Shown here: positions 52,781 to 63,602 of the stretch, in pieces
How positions within the stretch are numbered: the first letter of the stretch is position 1
Layout: each line of letters opens with the position of its first letter
DNA from: Ascarosepion bandense
Lineage: Eukaryota > Mollusca > Cephalopoda > Sepiida > Sepiidae
Direction of reading: 5' to 3'
Length of the DNA: 64,000 nucleotides
Assembly: GCA_037127315.1 (NCBI GenBank)
Contig: JBBBDQ010000332.1
Location: 1,452,501-1,516,500, forward strand
Position numbers and translations under genes: made by a program
Notes under the pieces: generated by a model
Seen by the model: the letters and a program-made list of their open reading frames with translations, nothing else
Told to the model about the DNA's origin: nothing
The model's database searches: none

Positions 52781-52994
52781 AATGTTATTTTATTTTGTGT
52801 AAAAATCAAAATCATTTAAACTTGAACATAAAAATACTTTAAAAGTAAAATAATCTACTTTGAAAAACAGTATGTGTGTGTGTTTTTGTGTGTGTTTACG
52901 TGTGTCTATATAAGTTTGTGTATGTGCTTGTGTGTTTGTTTGTGCGTGTGTTTGTGTGTCTGTTTTTGTCTGAGTTTAATTTTTGTTTAACAGC
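52781..52994. repeat. TGTG-rich low-complexity sequence
   Basis: Imperfect (TG)n with TGTGTTTG variants at 52870-52975. Confidence 0.8.
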
Positions 52995-53305
52995 ATATCA
53001 ACCACATGGATCGAGCATGTGAGTAATGATGGAAACAAAAAAGAAATTAACATTGAGCATCAGGAAGGACAGCTGAAGTTTCTGGGACATGCAATGAGGA
53101 AGGAGGGCTTGGAGAACCTGATACTAACAGGCCAGATAGAAGGAAAGAGAGACGTGGGAAGCAACGGATAACATATTTGAAGGACCTAAACAGGTGGATG
53201 ATTGAACGAGGGTTGCATGGAGTAACAGGAGAAGGAATAGGGAGATGTGGAAAGCCATGATCGCCTACGTCTTGAAAGGAAAAAGCACATAGAAGAAGAA
53301 GAACC
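52995..53305 (+). pseudogene. LINE-A C-terminal fragment with GAA tail
   Basis: TTWIEHVSNDGNKKEINIEH, then (shift) QLKFLGHAMRKEGLENLILT GQIEGKRD-type residues and WKAMIAYVLKGK. Ends CACATAGAAGAAGAAGAA. Confidence 0.85.
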
Positions 53306-53590
53306 TGTGTGGGTTATTTAATGCCAAAAAAGTCGGGTTTAAGGCATTTTTTTTCAATGTTCTGTCGTAGTGAGAAGGTTGATTTAGTCAGATTTTTATG
53401 ATTTTTAAAATTTTTTAGCATAGACCTGAAAACAACAGCAATTAAGAGGTGGTTCCATGCTCCTCACCACGATTGTGAAAGTGTTTGTGTTTGTGTGTGT
53501 GTATCGCAACAGACTAAATAAGAGTGATTAACAGTCATGTAATATCAGTCCTTCTTCGAGTCTGAGGATTGTGGCGGAGATTTTTCCTCT

Positions 53591-53872
53591 TTGAACATTG
53601 TGGACTGGCGCTACAGATTCACAAACAACGAACTGTACCAAATGAAAGAAAACACATCATTTAAAGACTACCAACAACGGCAACAACTAAAATGTATAGC
53701 ACGTGTAACTCAAAAAGAAAATAACGATAAACTCAAGATGTCAACATTCCACCCTACTTCAAACAAAAGGTTAGGAAAGAAAACCCAATCAATACTAAAA
53801 AGGGTGTTGACAGCTTCTGGACTTGAAAAACCTGTTTTCCTGAAAAACTGTCTTAAAAGAAACGTTTTATAA
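53591..53872 (+). pseudogene. Fourth LINE-type RT tail (endonuclease-RT, distinct from LINE-A)
   Basis: 94-codon open frame: MNIVDWRYRFTNNELYQMKE, then RQQLKCIARVTQKENN, KMSTFHPTSNKRLGKKTQSI and LKRVLTASGLEKPVFLKNCL. The order (rotated NELY segment, RQQL-H-R segment, then a GKK linker) resembles C-termini of another endonuclease-RT LINE group. The single open frame argues that it is younger than most LINE-A copies. Moderate confidence in the class only. Confidence 0.55.
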
Positions 53873-53964
53873 ATTTCAAAAGAAAGCAGTATTGGCTGTT
53901 CGGTTAATGAATGAAAAAATGTTTCCTTGTAGGGAAACGAATAATATTAACATTGTCATTATCA

Positions 53965-54100
53965 TCTTGCTGTAAATGCTGGAGAAATTCCATACGGATG
54001 AGGAGGAGACTTGCGGCAACCGATATGTGGTTCTATAGAAGGGTGCTGAGAATACAATGGACAATACTTGCGCAATCAGTAGGTTTTAAGGAAAATGTAA
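53965..54100 (+). pseudogene. LINE-A fragment cut by SINE-B
   Basis: RMRRRLAATDMWFYRRVLRIQWT is the EMWFYRRML region. The sequence ends at the A-rich edge of a SINE-B copy. Confidence 0.75.
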
Positions 54101-54107
54101 ACGAATT

Positions 54108-54465
54108 TTTTTTTTAATCGTATCACCCCGAGCAAGGCGGTAACGCCACTGATGTGCAGGGGGCTACGTAATAATGGAAAGATTGGAAAAGAGAAAGCCG
54201 GAAACCACATCCTAAACAGAGAACAAGGGATGAGACTCTTAACCTGTTCAATAGACATGTGTGGAGTGTGAACCGGGCGATAGATCTATCTACTCCAATT
54301 GAAAAAATTAAAAAATTAAAAAAAACAAAGTGAGAAGATTGGAAAAGAGAAAGCCGGAAACCACATCCTAAACAAGGAACAAGGGATGAACCTCTTAACC
54401 TGTTCAAAAGACATGTGTGGAGTGTGAACCGGGCGATAGATCTATCTACTCCAATTGAAAAAAAA
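54108..54465 (-). mobile_element. SINE-B copy with two internal units
   Basis: The tail (TCGTATCACCCCGAGCAAGG on the plus strand) and two units. The units here are very alike, with an AAAAAATTAAAAAATT linker. Confidence 0.85.
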
Positions 54466-54741
54466 AAACATGGCTGAGGATTACTAAGTTTTAACTTAGT
54501 AAAAGTCAAATCAAGAGATATCTGCTAAAATCAAGAATTAAATTAAAGAAAACCAATTAGACATGAAAAGCTTAAAATTTATTATTCGCCTCAAAAAATG
54601 AGAGTTGAAAATTCTAGTAAACATAATGAGGAAAAAAGATTGTCGAATACGATACTCAAAAGATATATTGAAAGCCCTAGTGACAGAAGGGCGTAGCATA
54701 GCGAGTTTGCGCAAAAGTACGGTAGAGGAAGGAGGGGTTAT

Positions 54742-55042
54742 CAGTCAGCCAGTTAAATGTCATATGTGATACACGCTTGGGTGATCATGTCTCGAAAGAG
54801 ACATGACTAGGCAGAACATTATCCCCCAGTAGGTTGCCATTGCTTTCTGCGGTAGACTGGTTGCCAGCCAAGGCTATAGAACCCAATTTGTTCTATTATT
54901 TAACTCATAACTGGAGGGAAGAGACGGATTAATACCTTTCCCAAGGGTAGTAGTGCGCAAGTAAATACAAGAAATTAAATTGGAATTCGAACTCGGCTCC
55001 CTAATTTGTCATTCCGAGTCGATATCCACTGCACCACAATTT
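54742..55042 (-). mobile_element. SINE-A copy, full length
   Basis: All landmarks; a short deletion just after the terminal hairpin. Another SINE-A lies 140 bases downstream in the same orientation. Confidence 0.85.
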
Positions 55043-55145
55043 GTGGTAAAGACTCCAGATATAATGCTACCCCCATCGCTACAATCTTAATCTCTGCGAG
55101 TCTAGGTCAATTCTTATATTATCTACATATTCTCATAACCTGTAC

Positions 55146-55172
55146 TACTCATCTATCTATCTATCTATCTAT
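55146..55172. repeat. (CTAT)n microsatellite
   Basis: About six CTAT repeats at the 3' flank of the next SINE-A. Confidence 0.95.
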
Positions 55173-55181
55173 GTGTCTCTA

Positions 55182-55493
55182 TCAGTCAGTTAAGTGCCAT
55201 ACGTGATACACGCTTCGGGCAATCATGACTCGAAAGAGACATGACTGACTGGGCAGAAGATTATCCTGTAATAGGTTACCATTGCTTTCTGCAGTAGACT
55301 GGTTGCCAGCCAAAGCTATAGAACTCAATCTGTCCTATTATTTAACCCATAACTGGAGGGAAGAGATGGATTAATACCTTTCCCAAGGGTATTTGTGCGT
55401 AAGTGAATGCAAAGAATATCAACTAGAATTCGAACTCGGCACCCCGATTTGTAGTTCCGAGTCGATATCTATTGCACCACAACGCACATCCAA
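55182..55493 (-). mobile_element. SINE-A copy, full length
   Basis: Complete copy, close to the family consensus, from TCAGTCAGTTAAGTGCC to ACCACAACGCACATCC on the plus strand. Confidence 0.88.
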
Positions 55494-56375
55494 ATGACGG
55501 GTTATAAGAGGAAGAAATTGCTATGAACTACAAGAGATAGGAACGCATGGAGAGCTATAACCACTGACCTTCTGACGAGGCATAAAGGAAGAAGTTTATC
55601 TCAGGATTGCGTACAGAGGCTTGAGACTTGTTGGTGTTTGAAGTGCAGCAAAGATGGTAGGATATCAGGAACTATCCACTACCTTACCTGATGTTCGGTC
55701 GTCATAAATCTCCCCACCTAACAAGTGTTAGAGTTCTTTTGGTTTGGTATCAAATTGAGTCTAGCAGGCAAATAGTACCGATGTCCGAACATCAAACTGA
55801 GCACACGGCGGTCGTCCTGATATTTGCAGATTTAGCCTCGCGGGTTTACATTTGTGAGTTGTAATTCGTGATAGGCTGCTTGGGTAGAGGATGGATGTTT
55901 GTGTGGTTGTTGTTTTTATTTTTTTGGGGGGTGGGGTTTAATCGATATGTGGTATTTGTTTCTGTCACGGGTCGGCCACAACAAGATAGCCTCCGGGGAA
56001 ATAGATCAGCGCCTATCACGCCGAAAAGAAAATGAGTGGGAAAAGGGAAAAGTGACGAAGAGAATTTAAAATAAGAGAAAGAGAAAAAACAAAGAGGTTT
56101 AAAAAAAAAATCAGACATAAAAAAAGACACTGGTTTGATTGAATCAAATCTGGCACAAGGCCAAAACTTTAAGTGGTATTTTTGACGTCATATAAGACAC
56201 GCATTTTTTCCAACAACAATGTCTACTAAAAATCGAACTTCGTATTTTTGAGAGCTCCGATAGGTTCATTTTATCCAGGACGGTTTCTATAGTAGACTAT
56301 AATTTTTACCTCAGATAACCACTTTTACTTAACAGGACTTCGTTAGATTATTTATTTTTTATTATTATTTTATAA
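55494..56375. other. Mostly unannotated; LINE 3' scrap at the start
   Basis: 55510-55590 (TGAACTACAAGAGATAGGAA, GAGCTATAACCACTGACCTT) resembles the end of a LINE-A-like element. The rest has no match or frame. Confidence 0.4.
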
Positions 56376-56445
56376 TTATTATTACTAGTAGTAGTAATAG
56401 TAATATTATTATTATTAGTAGTAGTAGTAGGAGGAGGAGGTGGTG
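56376..56445. repeat. (ATT)n-(AGT)n-(AGG)n microsatellite
   Basis: Trinucleotide arrays that grade into one another. Confidence 0.9.
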
Positions 56446-56818
56446 GTTATAAAATCATTCTTCTTTTCAGTAAATATACGTTTCCAGGATGGACAGAAGG
56501 AAAGAGTTGTTGGCACAGGTGCCCCTTGTTAGTTTGTGGCATTGTGGTGTATGAAGGATTGGGAGTAGATGGATAACTTCTTTTGGTGACTGAGCAAATT
56601 GTAACGAATGAATGGGTCGTGATTGTGTTTAGCTAGGTATAGGATAGTTAAGCGAGAACCAACCTCTCCCCCTCCCCTTTTAGGCCTTGTGCCATAATTT
56701 TGTATTATATTACAAAATAAATGGTGAGTTGTTGGCACAGGTAAGAGAAAAGGAAAGAAAAATACCTTTTTCGGAATTTTGTGAAAAAAATGAAAGAAAG
56801 AAAAATCGCTAGAAAAAA
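56446..56818. other. No recognised feature
   Basis: No coding signal apart from a minus-strand frame with no domain that continues into the foldback arm. Confidence 0.5.
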
Positions 56819-57451
56819 AGGTAAATTTTCGTTTTAAATCCCGTCGCTTTTCCCCTTCAAATTTATCCAAAATAGCATTATCTCTGTGCAAATGTATATG
56901 CTGAACTCAAATCAACAATTAGTTATTGAAGAAACTTACCTGTTTTTTTTTTTATCTAAATGTCCATAAAAAAAACGAACTATATCTTGCACTTTTTCTC
57001 TCCCGTAACTCTCACGAAGTCACGTAATTAACTGCAGAATGACGTACTGCGCATTTGAACGAATTTTGGCAAATTTTTTGTCTATTTTTCTTCATTTACT
57101 GATACTTCAGGCGATGTACTTCCGGAAATTAAAGTAATGCGCTATTGTATTTCTACACTTGTTTCTCTCAGATCAGGAAGTACATCGCCGGAAGTTTCAG
57201 TAAAGGAAGAAAATAGTCAAAATTCGACAAAAAATTCTGCAGTTAATTACATGACTTCGTTCGAGTTACGGGAGAGAAAAAATGCGAGATATAGTTCTTT
57301 TTTTTTATGGACTTTCAAAGCAAAAAAGATAATTTTTTTCAATAACTAATTGTTGATTTGAGTTCAGCATATACATTTGCACAGAAATAATGCTATTTTG
57401 GATAAATTTGAAGGCGGAAAAGCCGTCGGTACCTAAAACGAACATTTACCG
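56819..57451. mobile_element. Foldback element: two arms of about 280-310 bp around a 45-bp loop
   Basis: The left arm (56819-57131) and right arm (57176-57451) are reverse complements over almost their full length. Shared landmarks include TTCAAATTTATCCAAAATAG, GTGCAAATGTATATGCTGAA and CGATGTACTTCC near the loop. The right arm lacks a block of about 25 bp. No transposase. Target duplication not identified. If transcribed, the RNA would form a hairpin close to 280 bp long. Confidence 0.9.
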
Positions 57452-57539
57452 AAAAAAAAAACAGAAAAAATAAAGACAGATTAAAAAGAAATAAATGATA
57501 AATAAATAAATAGATAAAGAGAATAAATAACAAAAGTGA

Positions 57540-57800
57540 AAGAAAGAAATTTCGAGTGGAACTCTATTACCAGAGTTCTACTCGAATACAGATTTGTCAG
57601 ACTCTCTGCCTTCAAGCGGATTGGAACCCAAACGAGGCTATGCCGCACGGCAGAGTCTCGTTTGAGGGAAAGTCTACAAGACTTGATCCCGTTTATACAG
57701 TGTCTACGGCGAATTTTTTGGTACGCCCCCAGAATTACCCACGTAAAAAACTAAAAAAAAAAAAAAAAAAACAATCCTGTGTCACATCCCACTTTTAGGA
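57540..57800 (+). other. Unclassified segment with two hairpins and A-rich tail
   Basis: A 13-bp hairpin, CGAGTGGAACTCT with AGAGTTCTACTCG (57554-57585), and a second, looser hairpin at about 57632-57662 (ACGAG...CTCGT around TGCCGCACGGCA). An A18 run follows at 57755. It could be a retroposed structured RNA. I do not recognise it. Confidence 0.35.
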
Positions 57801-58152
57801 GGCTAGGGCTCGGGTACAAACCCAGATCTCTTTTTTATTTAGACACACACGAGTTCAGAACTTTCTATCTCTGAGGTTGGGTGCCAACCACGGCTATTTT
57901 ATTTTCGTACAAGCGGAATGTTAGTGGGTCGTAAAAAGTTATACTAGAATTACGCATTAGCTTTGATTAAACGCTATCTGTTGGGATAGCTCAAGACTCG
58001 AGCTTTCATTGTCAGGCTTTTATTGTATCAAGCAGAATGTTTTGTTTTTGTTTTTTTGTTTTTTTGACGTGCTTAATGAATCTGAATTGGTCATGCTCTC
58101 AATTTAATCATTCGTCATCGTAAAAATGAAATCAATTTTCCCCTATTCATAC
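57801..58152. other. No recognised feature
   Basis: No coding signal or relative found. Confidence 0.5.
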
Positions 58153-58318
58153 AGTCTGTTAGTTAAGTGCAACACGTGATACACGCTTTGAACGATCATG
58201 TCTCGAAAGAGATATGACTGATTGAGCAGAACATTATCCCGCAGTAGGTTGTCATTGCTTTCTGCGGTAGACTGGTTGCCAGCCAAGGCTATAGAACCTA
58301 ATCTGTTCTATTATTTAA
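58153..58318 (-). mobile_element. SINE-A 3' fragment
   Basis: 3' end to the CTATTATTTAA block, minus strand. The head is missing. Confidence 0.8.
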
Positions 58319-58464
58319 TGAAAATATAAAAGATATTAATAATTAAAACTTTTTTGCCCAGTAAATTTGAGGGCGTCTCTATAAGCAGTGGTCATGAATA
58401 GTGCTTCGCTATTTTAAAAATTTGGGAATCCCTGGTTTAATATATTAACTATTGTATACACTAT
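58319..58464. other. hAT-like scrap, uncertain
   Basis: CAGTGGTCATGAATAGTGCT and TTTGGGAATCCCTGGTTTA resemble hAT-type subterminal sequence. No target duplication was confirmed. Confidence 0.3.
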
Positions 58465-58570
58465 TTACTATTTTCCTCATCTTTATTGCCATGTTTACGA
58501 CTTTTCGACCGTTGTACGCTCCGGCGTTCTTCAGGTACTAAGAATTTCGAACCGAACAATGTAAATAATG
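58465..58570 (-). repeat. P1 arm, single
   Basis: Minus-strand copy of the P1 arm with its hairpin motif (58503-58534). It ends after GAATTTCGAACCGAACAATG. Confidence 0.7.
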
Positions 58571-58769
58571 TAAATACTATCTGTATAGACAAAAACCATT
58601 GTACGTGTTTTGGCACTCAAGGCATTTGTATGCTGTATATTGACTGCCTAGTAGCATATTTACCTACTACTTTCATAATACACTTTTAAAAAGTTTTAAA
58701 CCCATCAAAAAAAAAAATATTACCGTGGTGATAGTGCTTTATTTTTTTGTATGAAGCACGAGTTGTATT

Positions 58770-58930
58770 TACATTATTCGGACTATTGTACTCATCTTTG
58801 CTGCCATTTGTACGATGTTTCGGCCGTTGTACGCTACGGCCTTCTTCAGGTGCTAAGAATTTCGAACCAAAGTGGCAACGAAGATGAGTCCGAATAATGT
58901 AAGTACTGCAAATACTACCTCATCTCAGAA
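58770..58930. repeat. P1 inverted element, compact
   Basis: The left arm has the hairpin motif on the minus strand (58818-58849, 5-bp GGCCG/CGGCC stem). It is followed directly by a short inverted copy of the outer arm (CAACGAAGATGAG, TCCGAATAATGTAA). A smaller version of the 25.3-kb arrangement. Confidence 0.7.
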
Positions 58931-59472
58931 ATATAGACAAATACTGAAGCATATGCCGTTTTCTTATTTCTCCAAGCAGGCCCATCTTTTTGCTTTTTTA
59001 TAGGGCACTAATTTCAGAATTTCTTTACATTTGAGACAGTTCACTTCTGGTTTTAATCATCTTCCTTGCCTTATTACTTGGATATTAGTAGCAGTTATAC
59101 ATTTCTGTTCGATAGCATTTGATGTATTTATGTGTACTTAATATATTATTTGCGTTATTCATTAGGATTATTTAATATATTTTTTAAAGTATTTATATAA
59201 TTTAGTTTGAAAATTCTAAAGCTGATCACGCTGGGGAAAAAATTTTGAATTTGATCCAAATTTCTAAACATTTCATACATTTTAGTTAACATTTTATTTG
59301 AAAACACCATTTCGAGTTTTATTTTTCAAAATTATTTTAAATAGGGGTCGTCGGGGAAGGAAGAAAAACAAGAGGTGGCCTCTAGTCAAAAAAGTATGAA
59401 GACCCCTGGTCTAATTAAACACACCACACGACCAACAGCAACTAGAATACATATAACCTATTTTACACACAA
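58931..59472. other. No recognised feature
   Basis: AT-rich. Nothing supported. Confidence 0.5.
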
Positions 59473-59710
59473 CTACTTGTTTCTGAGTACACCGGGGAGG
59501 GGGTAGAAAAATACTAGTTTTCGAGTACACCGGGGAGGACGTAGAAAAATACTAGTTTTCGAGTACACCGGGGAGGGGGTAGAAAAATACTTGTTTTCGA
59601 GTACACCGGGAAGGGGATTGAAAAAATACTTGTTTCCACGTACACCGGGAAGGGGGTAGTAAAATACTTTTTTCCGAGTCCATCTAGGAGGGGGTAGAAA
59701 ATCCCTTTTA
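59473..59710. repeat. 38-bp minisatellite, six units
   Basis: CGAGTACACCGGGGAGGGGG units are spaced 38-39 bp apart (starts near 59485, 59523, 59561, 59599, 59638). The last unit is diverged. Confidence 0.9.
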
Positions 59711-60485
59711 CAGAAGCTCGCTTAACCCACAGCGCCTATCTGTGGTTTATACTGCACCTATGCTGAGCGGACCTTAGTTACAGTTTTGAGGAGAGAACGT
59801 ATAAACCTGTGGTATCATTTTTTTAAGAAGGACAACACGCTCAACTTCTCGGTTATGCTGACTTGTAACTTAGTGCTAACACAAAAATCGACGGCTTCCG
59901 AACAGTGGCGTCTAATCAATTTACAAGGCTTGGATTAGCCCCTGGTATGGTTTATCAGGCACTTTCCAAAAGTTGTGCCGGTATCACTTCTCCAGGTCGA
60001 AATTATCATGAAATCAAACCCTGATGAATCGATAGAGATATTTGAATTCGAATCTCATGGCTATACAGCAAACGTTCTAACCACTAGGTGACGCGCACTT
60101 ATACGAAACTGTGATGTTTATACAAAAGGTGTCGTACTTTACTGAATTTTTAAAAATACAAATTTTATCATAACATATATACATATAAGTATCGTATATA
60201 TTCGTGTATTGTTCGACTTTTGAAGACCTAATTTTAAAGCTAATTTTATAGTTCGTGTAGGATGCATCTCTCTAAAAAGAAAATTCAGTTTCGGCATTAA
60301 ATGACCCATAAGGAGTTGATATGCCGTTAAAAAACATCAAATCAGTCAAATATTGTTTTTTCCACTTTTTTCACGCAATCAAAATGGAATAGTCCATTAT
60401 TTATTTATTAGTTATTGGCAGGGCGTAATGGTCGCGCGAGCTAAAAAAGGGTGAAAAAGTAAAATTATAATAGGATACTACAATA
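59711..60485. other. Mostly unannotated; partial repeats
   Basis: 59737-59780 matches the dispersed repeat at 7765-7810. A minus-strand tRNA-like patch lies at 60045-60100 (GAATTCGAATCTCATGG to TAACCACTAGGTGACGCG). 60190-60300 resembles the outer part of the TIR element at 60985. Confidence 0.4.
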
Positions 60486-60535
60486 ACTACTACTACTACT
60501 ACTACTACTACTAATAATAATAATAATAATAATAA
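60486..60535. repeat. (ACT)n-(AAT)n microsatellite
   Basis: Directly abuts the 3' end of the Helitron copy. Confidence 0.95.
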
Positions 60536-60946
60536 CTAGCAGTAAGTACCCGGCGTTGCACCCGAAGGGGGATTCAGAATTCCCATGGACAATTTAATTT
60601 TTTTATACGACCTATATTAAAAAATATTGTTGTCCAGACATTAAATACGGACTTGCATTTTGAAAAGAGGTATTCTTCTTGTAAAAGTTATTGTGCTGAA
60701 CCTGTCTTAAAAAAAAAAAAAATCTTGAAAACAAAAAATTAAAACAAAGATTAACCAGAAGTGCCACGCGCAATTTCTTTTTCTCTGTTGTGTAGAATAA
60801 TAAATTTGTAAGGGGTGTGTAAGTTTTGAAACAAATCGGATGAAAAATGTGGGAGTGTGTGTTAATAGAAATCAGTGAGGACAGACTCTCAGATACACAC
60901 ACGCACCAATACACTGACACACATCTTCAGTTTTTATTTATATAGA
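60536..60946 (-). mobile_element. Non-autonomous Helitron, shorter relative
   Basis: On the minus strand it begins TCTATATAAATAAAAACTGA after an A and ends in the hairpin CGGGTGCAACGCCGGGT, 11 bases before CTAG and a T. 411 bp; the middle differs from the 9.7- and 27.8-kb copies, so it is a different subfamily with the same termini logic. Confidence 0.85.
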
Positions 60947-60984
60947 TTATAATATCGAACATTTCACATCGAAAACACTGTATA

Positions 60985-61770
60985 TACTCGCGTATCATGC
61001 GACTTTTCAAGACCTAATTAAGAAGCTAATTTCAAGGGGGTCGTATCATACAAGTGATATACAATTATCGTATGTAACGCTAATTTTATATCTCGTGTCT
61101 GATGCGACCCCCTTAAAATTAATTTTTTTCTTTTAGCTTTTAAACAGAATTTTATTAATGTATTAATCAATATCGCTATTATTTAAACCGAATTTTAGGA
61201 GGTTTCCTATTGTAAATTGTCGAATTCACGATAATCACGCTATTATAAACATTTTGTAAGATGTAGTTAAAATAAGAATAAAAACGAAAGTTATAAAAGA
61301 GAAAGACCAAACATATAAGATATAATAAAGAAGTTAAAAATGGAGGAAGAGAAAGGGAAGTAAGTCGTAAGACGAGCCAATATGATAAAGCGTTTTATTT
61401 TATCAATGTATATATACATATTTATGGGTTTGTTTTCTTCGCTTCTTCAAAAAGGGCACCCTGTCTTGGTCGTATGTAGGAAGATCAGTTCAACCAAGCA
61501 TACCCGATCGAATAGCCCAAATGAAATCTTGACTAGTTACCGTTTTCTGAGGGAACTTATATAATGCACGTTCTAAAGCTGGTAACGATTTTTTTTTGGG
61601 GGGGGGGGGTGCAGGCCGAATACTGATCATATTCGTTCGGGTCGCCTATCGAAACTTTTAATGACATGAGAGCAACAACGCTGGCGACGTACCTAGAGTC
61701 GGCACTTAAAAGTGTATTTTAATAATAATAAAAATTAGATTTTCAAGACTCGCACGATACGCGAGTATAT
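60985..61770. mobile_element. TIR DNA transposon, non-autonomous or decayed
   Basis: The left end ATATACTCGCGTATCATGCG with ACTTTTCAAGACC is repeated inverted at the right end (TTTCAAGACTCGCACGATAC and GCGAGTATATTCG). About 785 bp long. A 60-codon frame inside has no known domain. The TIR wording is reminiscent of pogo/Tigger-type ends, but without transposase the superfamily is undecided. A long (TA)n run adjoins the right end. Confidence 0.65.

Positions 61771-61772
<2 letters not shown>

Positions 61773-61825
<53 letters not shown>
61773..61825. repeat. (AT)n microsatellite
   Basis: About 52 bases of AT. Confidence 0.95.
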
Positions 61826-61828
<3 letters not shown>

Positions 61829-62199
61829 TTGATCTTATATTTATTCTCTTTCTCTTAAGTGTTCAATGTTAAAGTTCCGGTTTTTTATGCAGAGGAAGAC
61901 ATCGTCTTGGATAATTTTCAAGACATCAGTCAGTAGAAGTAAAACAGGAATGCGAAAAGCCGTGGTGCCAAAGTGTAACCGCCATGTTCACCCCGACCAA
62001 TTCCTTATCATAAGAGCTCTTTTATCTACTGTTACTCTTTACCACCGATACCCATCCAGTGCTAACCGAATTCTCTTGGTCTGTTAATTCGTTTCAGCTT
62101 CCTCAAAGACTTATGTGGTTCCTCGACTATTCTTCCTTGACGATTGCAAGAAGAATGGCCACTTAATTATTTGCTTATTATCCTAAAGTTGTTTGTAAT
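61826..62199. other. No recognised feature
   Basis: A 73-codon open frame at 61866 (KTGMRKAVVPKCNRHVHPDQ) has no family I can name. Confidence 0.4.
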
Positions 62200-62560
62200 T
62201 CTTTTAGTTTTGAGCGAACAGCTGTGTCCTTTTACTCATTCTATTGGATTTTCTTTTATTTTGCCTCTTTTTTTTAATTCGATATTCAATTTTCCTTCAT
62301 TTCTTTCTTTCGTTTCATTCTTTATTTCATTTAATTCTTTCGCCGCTTTCTTTCTTTCTTTCTTTGCTTCTTTCTTATTCAATTTTATTCATTCCGTGAC
62401 TTGTTTCTTTCTTTCTTTTTCGCTTTTTGATTTGCCTTTTCTTTTTATTTCATTCTTTTCTCAGAGCAACAGGATTTTCTTCTTTTTCTTTTTCTTCTTC
62501 TACGGTCTCTTTTTTCTCTCATAATCTCTCCTTTTTATTTTTATCCATATACTTTCCTAA
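62200..62560. repeat. Polypyrimidine (TTTC)-rich tract
   Basis: TTCTTTCTTTC-type low complexity. The 126-codon frame (Phe/Ser/Leu) is a composition artefact. Confidence 0.8.
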
Positions 62561-62931
62561 TTTACTTTGTTTTTTTCTTTCTTTTGTACTCATTAAGTTT
62601 TTAAAGGAGTATATTTTGTTAATTCGGGATCAAGTGATAGCAAGCATTCTCAACACTCCAGTACCCTCTTAATAATATTTACAATATCTTTTGGATAGTT
62701 TGTTAATCTTTCACGTATTTTTCTTTTCTTTCAATTTTATTTTATTTTAGAAAACTGAAAATGTCTTCTAGATTTGTATTCAAAAATGTTTTGCTGAGAA
62801 TAATTTTTTTCCTTTAAAAATGTGTTATGGTAATAATTTCTTCTTCAAAAATGTATATATTTCTATAAAGGTGTGTTTTTATACTTTCATAGTGTTTTGA
62901 CCTCAGTTTGGGGATTAACTATTTGCCTATA
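62561..62931. other. No recognised feature
   Basis: T-rich sequence without coding signal. Confidence 0.5.
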
Positions 62932-63063
62932 ACTATAGCCAGAGTGCTCTAATTCATTACTGAATGAGCGATGCGTACATGCCAGAATAGCTACTGTTTT
63001 TCAAAGTTTACCATTCTTCCAGAGTGCGAAATCAGGGTGTGAGAGCGTAAATAGTGATTTGCA
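62932..63063 (-). mobile_element. SINE-T fragment
   Basis: Matches the outer third of the 15454-15755 copy in inverted orientation: GAGTGCTCTAATTCATTACT, TAGCTACTGTTTTTCAAAG and GGGTGTGAGAGCGTA. The tRNA-like block is missing. A TA-rich run follows. Confidence 0.7.
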
Positions 63064-63195
63064 GTTTGTTATATATATATTATATTATTTGTATATTATA
63101 TATGCGTGGTACTTATTTGAAAGCGCTCAATATCAGTGATAGAGCTGACGATCGCAAGAGCGTGAAACCCAGGGTCACAAACTCACACCTATCTA

Positions 63196-63199
63196 TCTG

Positions 63200-63239
<40 letters not shown>
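63196..63239. repeat. (AT)n microsatellite
   Basis: 44 bases of AT, left border of a LINE-B scrap. Confidence 0.95.
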
Positions 63240-63241
<2 letters not shown>

Positions 63242-63383
63242 CTTCCTATGTTTTGCAGGGGGTTACATAGGAGGAATGTTATAAGCAACAGTGACTAGTT
63301 CTAGGGGGTGTCAGGAAGTGGGTAAGAGGAGGATGAAAATACTGATGAGAGTGGAGTGGACGGAGAAAGGAGCATGAGAGGGA

Positions 63384-63386
<3 letters not shown>
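63240..63386 (-). pseudogene. LINE-B 3' UTR scrap bracketed by (TA)n
   Basis: TTTGCAGGGGGTTACATAGG and CTAGGGGGTGTCAGGAAGTG match the LINE-B 3' region in the 25.6- and 33.6-kb minus-strand copies. It has (TA)n on both sides. Confidence 0.55.

Positions 63387-63432
<46 letters not shown>
63387..63432. repeat. (TA)n microsatellite
   Basis: 46 bases of TA, right border of the LINE-B scrap. Confidence 0.95.
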
Positions 63433-63434
<2 letters not shown>

Positions 63435-63548
63435 AGTGAATAAAGAGCGAAGAAAACGATTTTTTACAACGTCCAAAGCATCAATTTAAAACAGTGCTCG
63501 ATATATAATATATAGAGCTGTGAATATTTATTATAAATTATATTTTAG

Positions 63549-63551
<3 letters not shown>

Positions 63552-63599
<48 letters not shown>
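63552..63599. repeat. (AT)n microsatellite
   Basis: 48 bases of AT. Confidence 0.95.

Positions 63600-63602
<3 letters not shown>

Noticed and set aside
59473..59710. CRISPR-like or zinc-finger array
   Set aside because: A 38-bp minisatellite without spacers and without an open frame.
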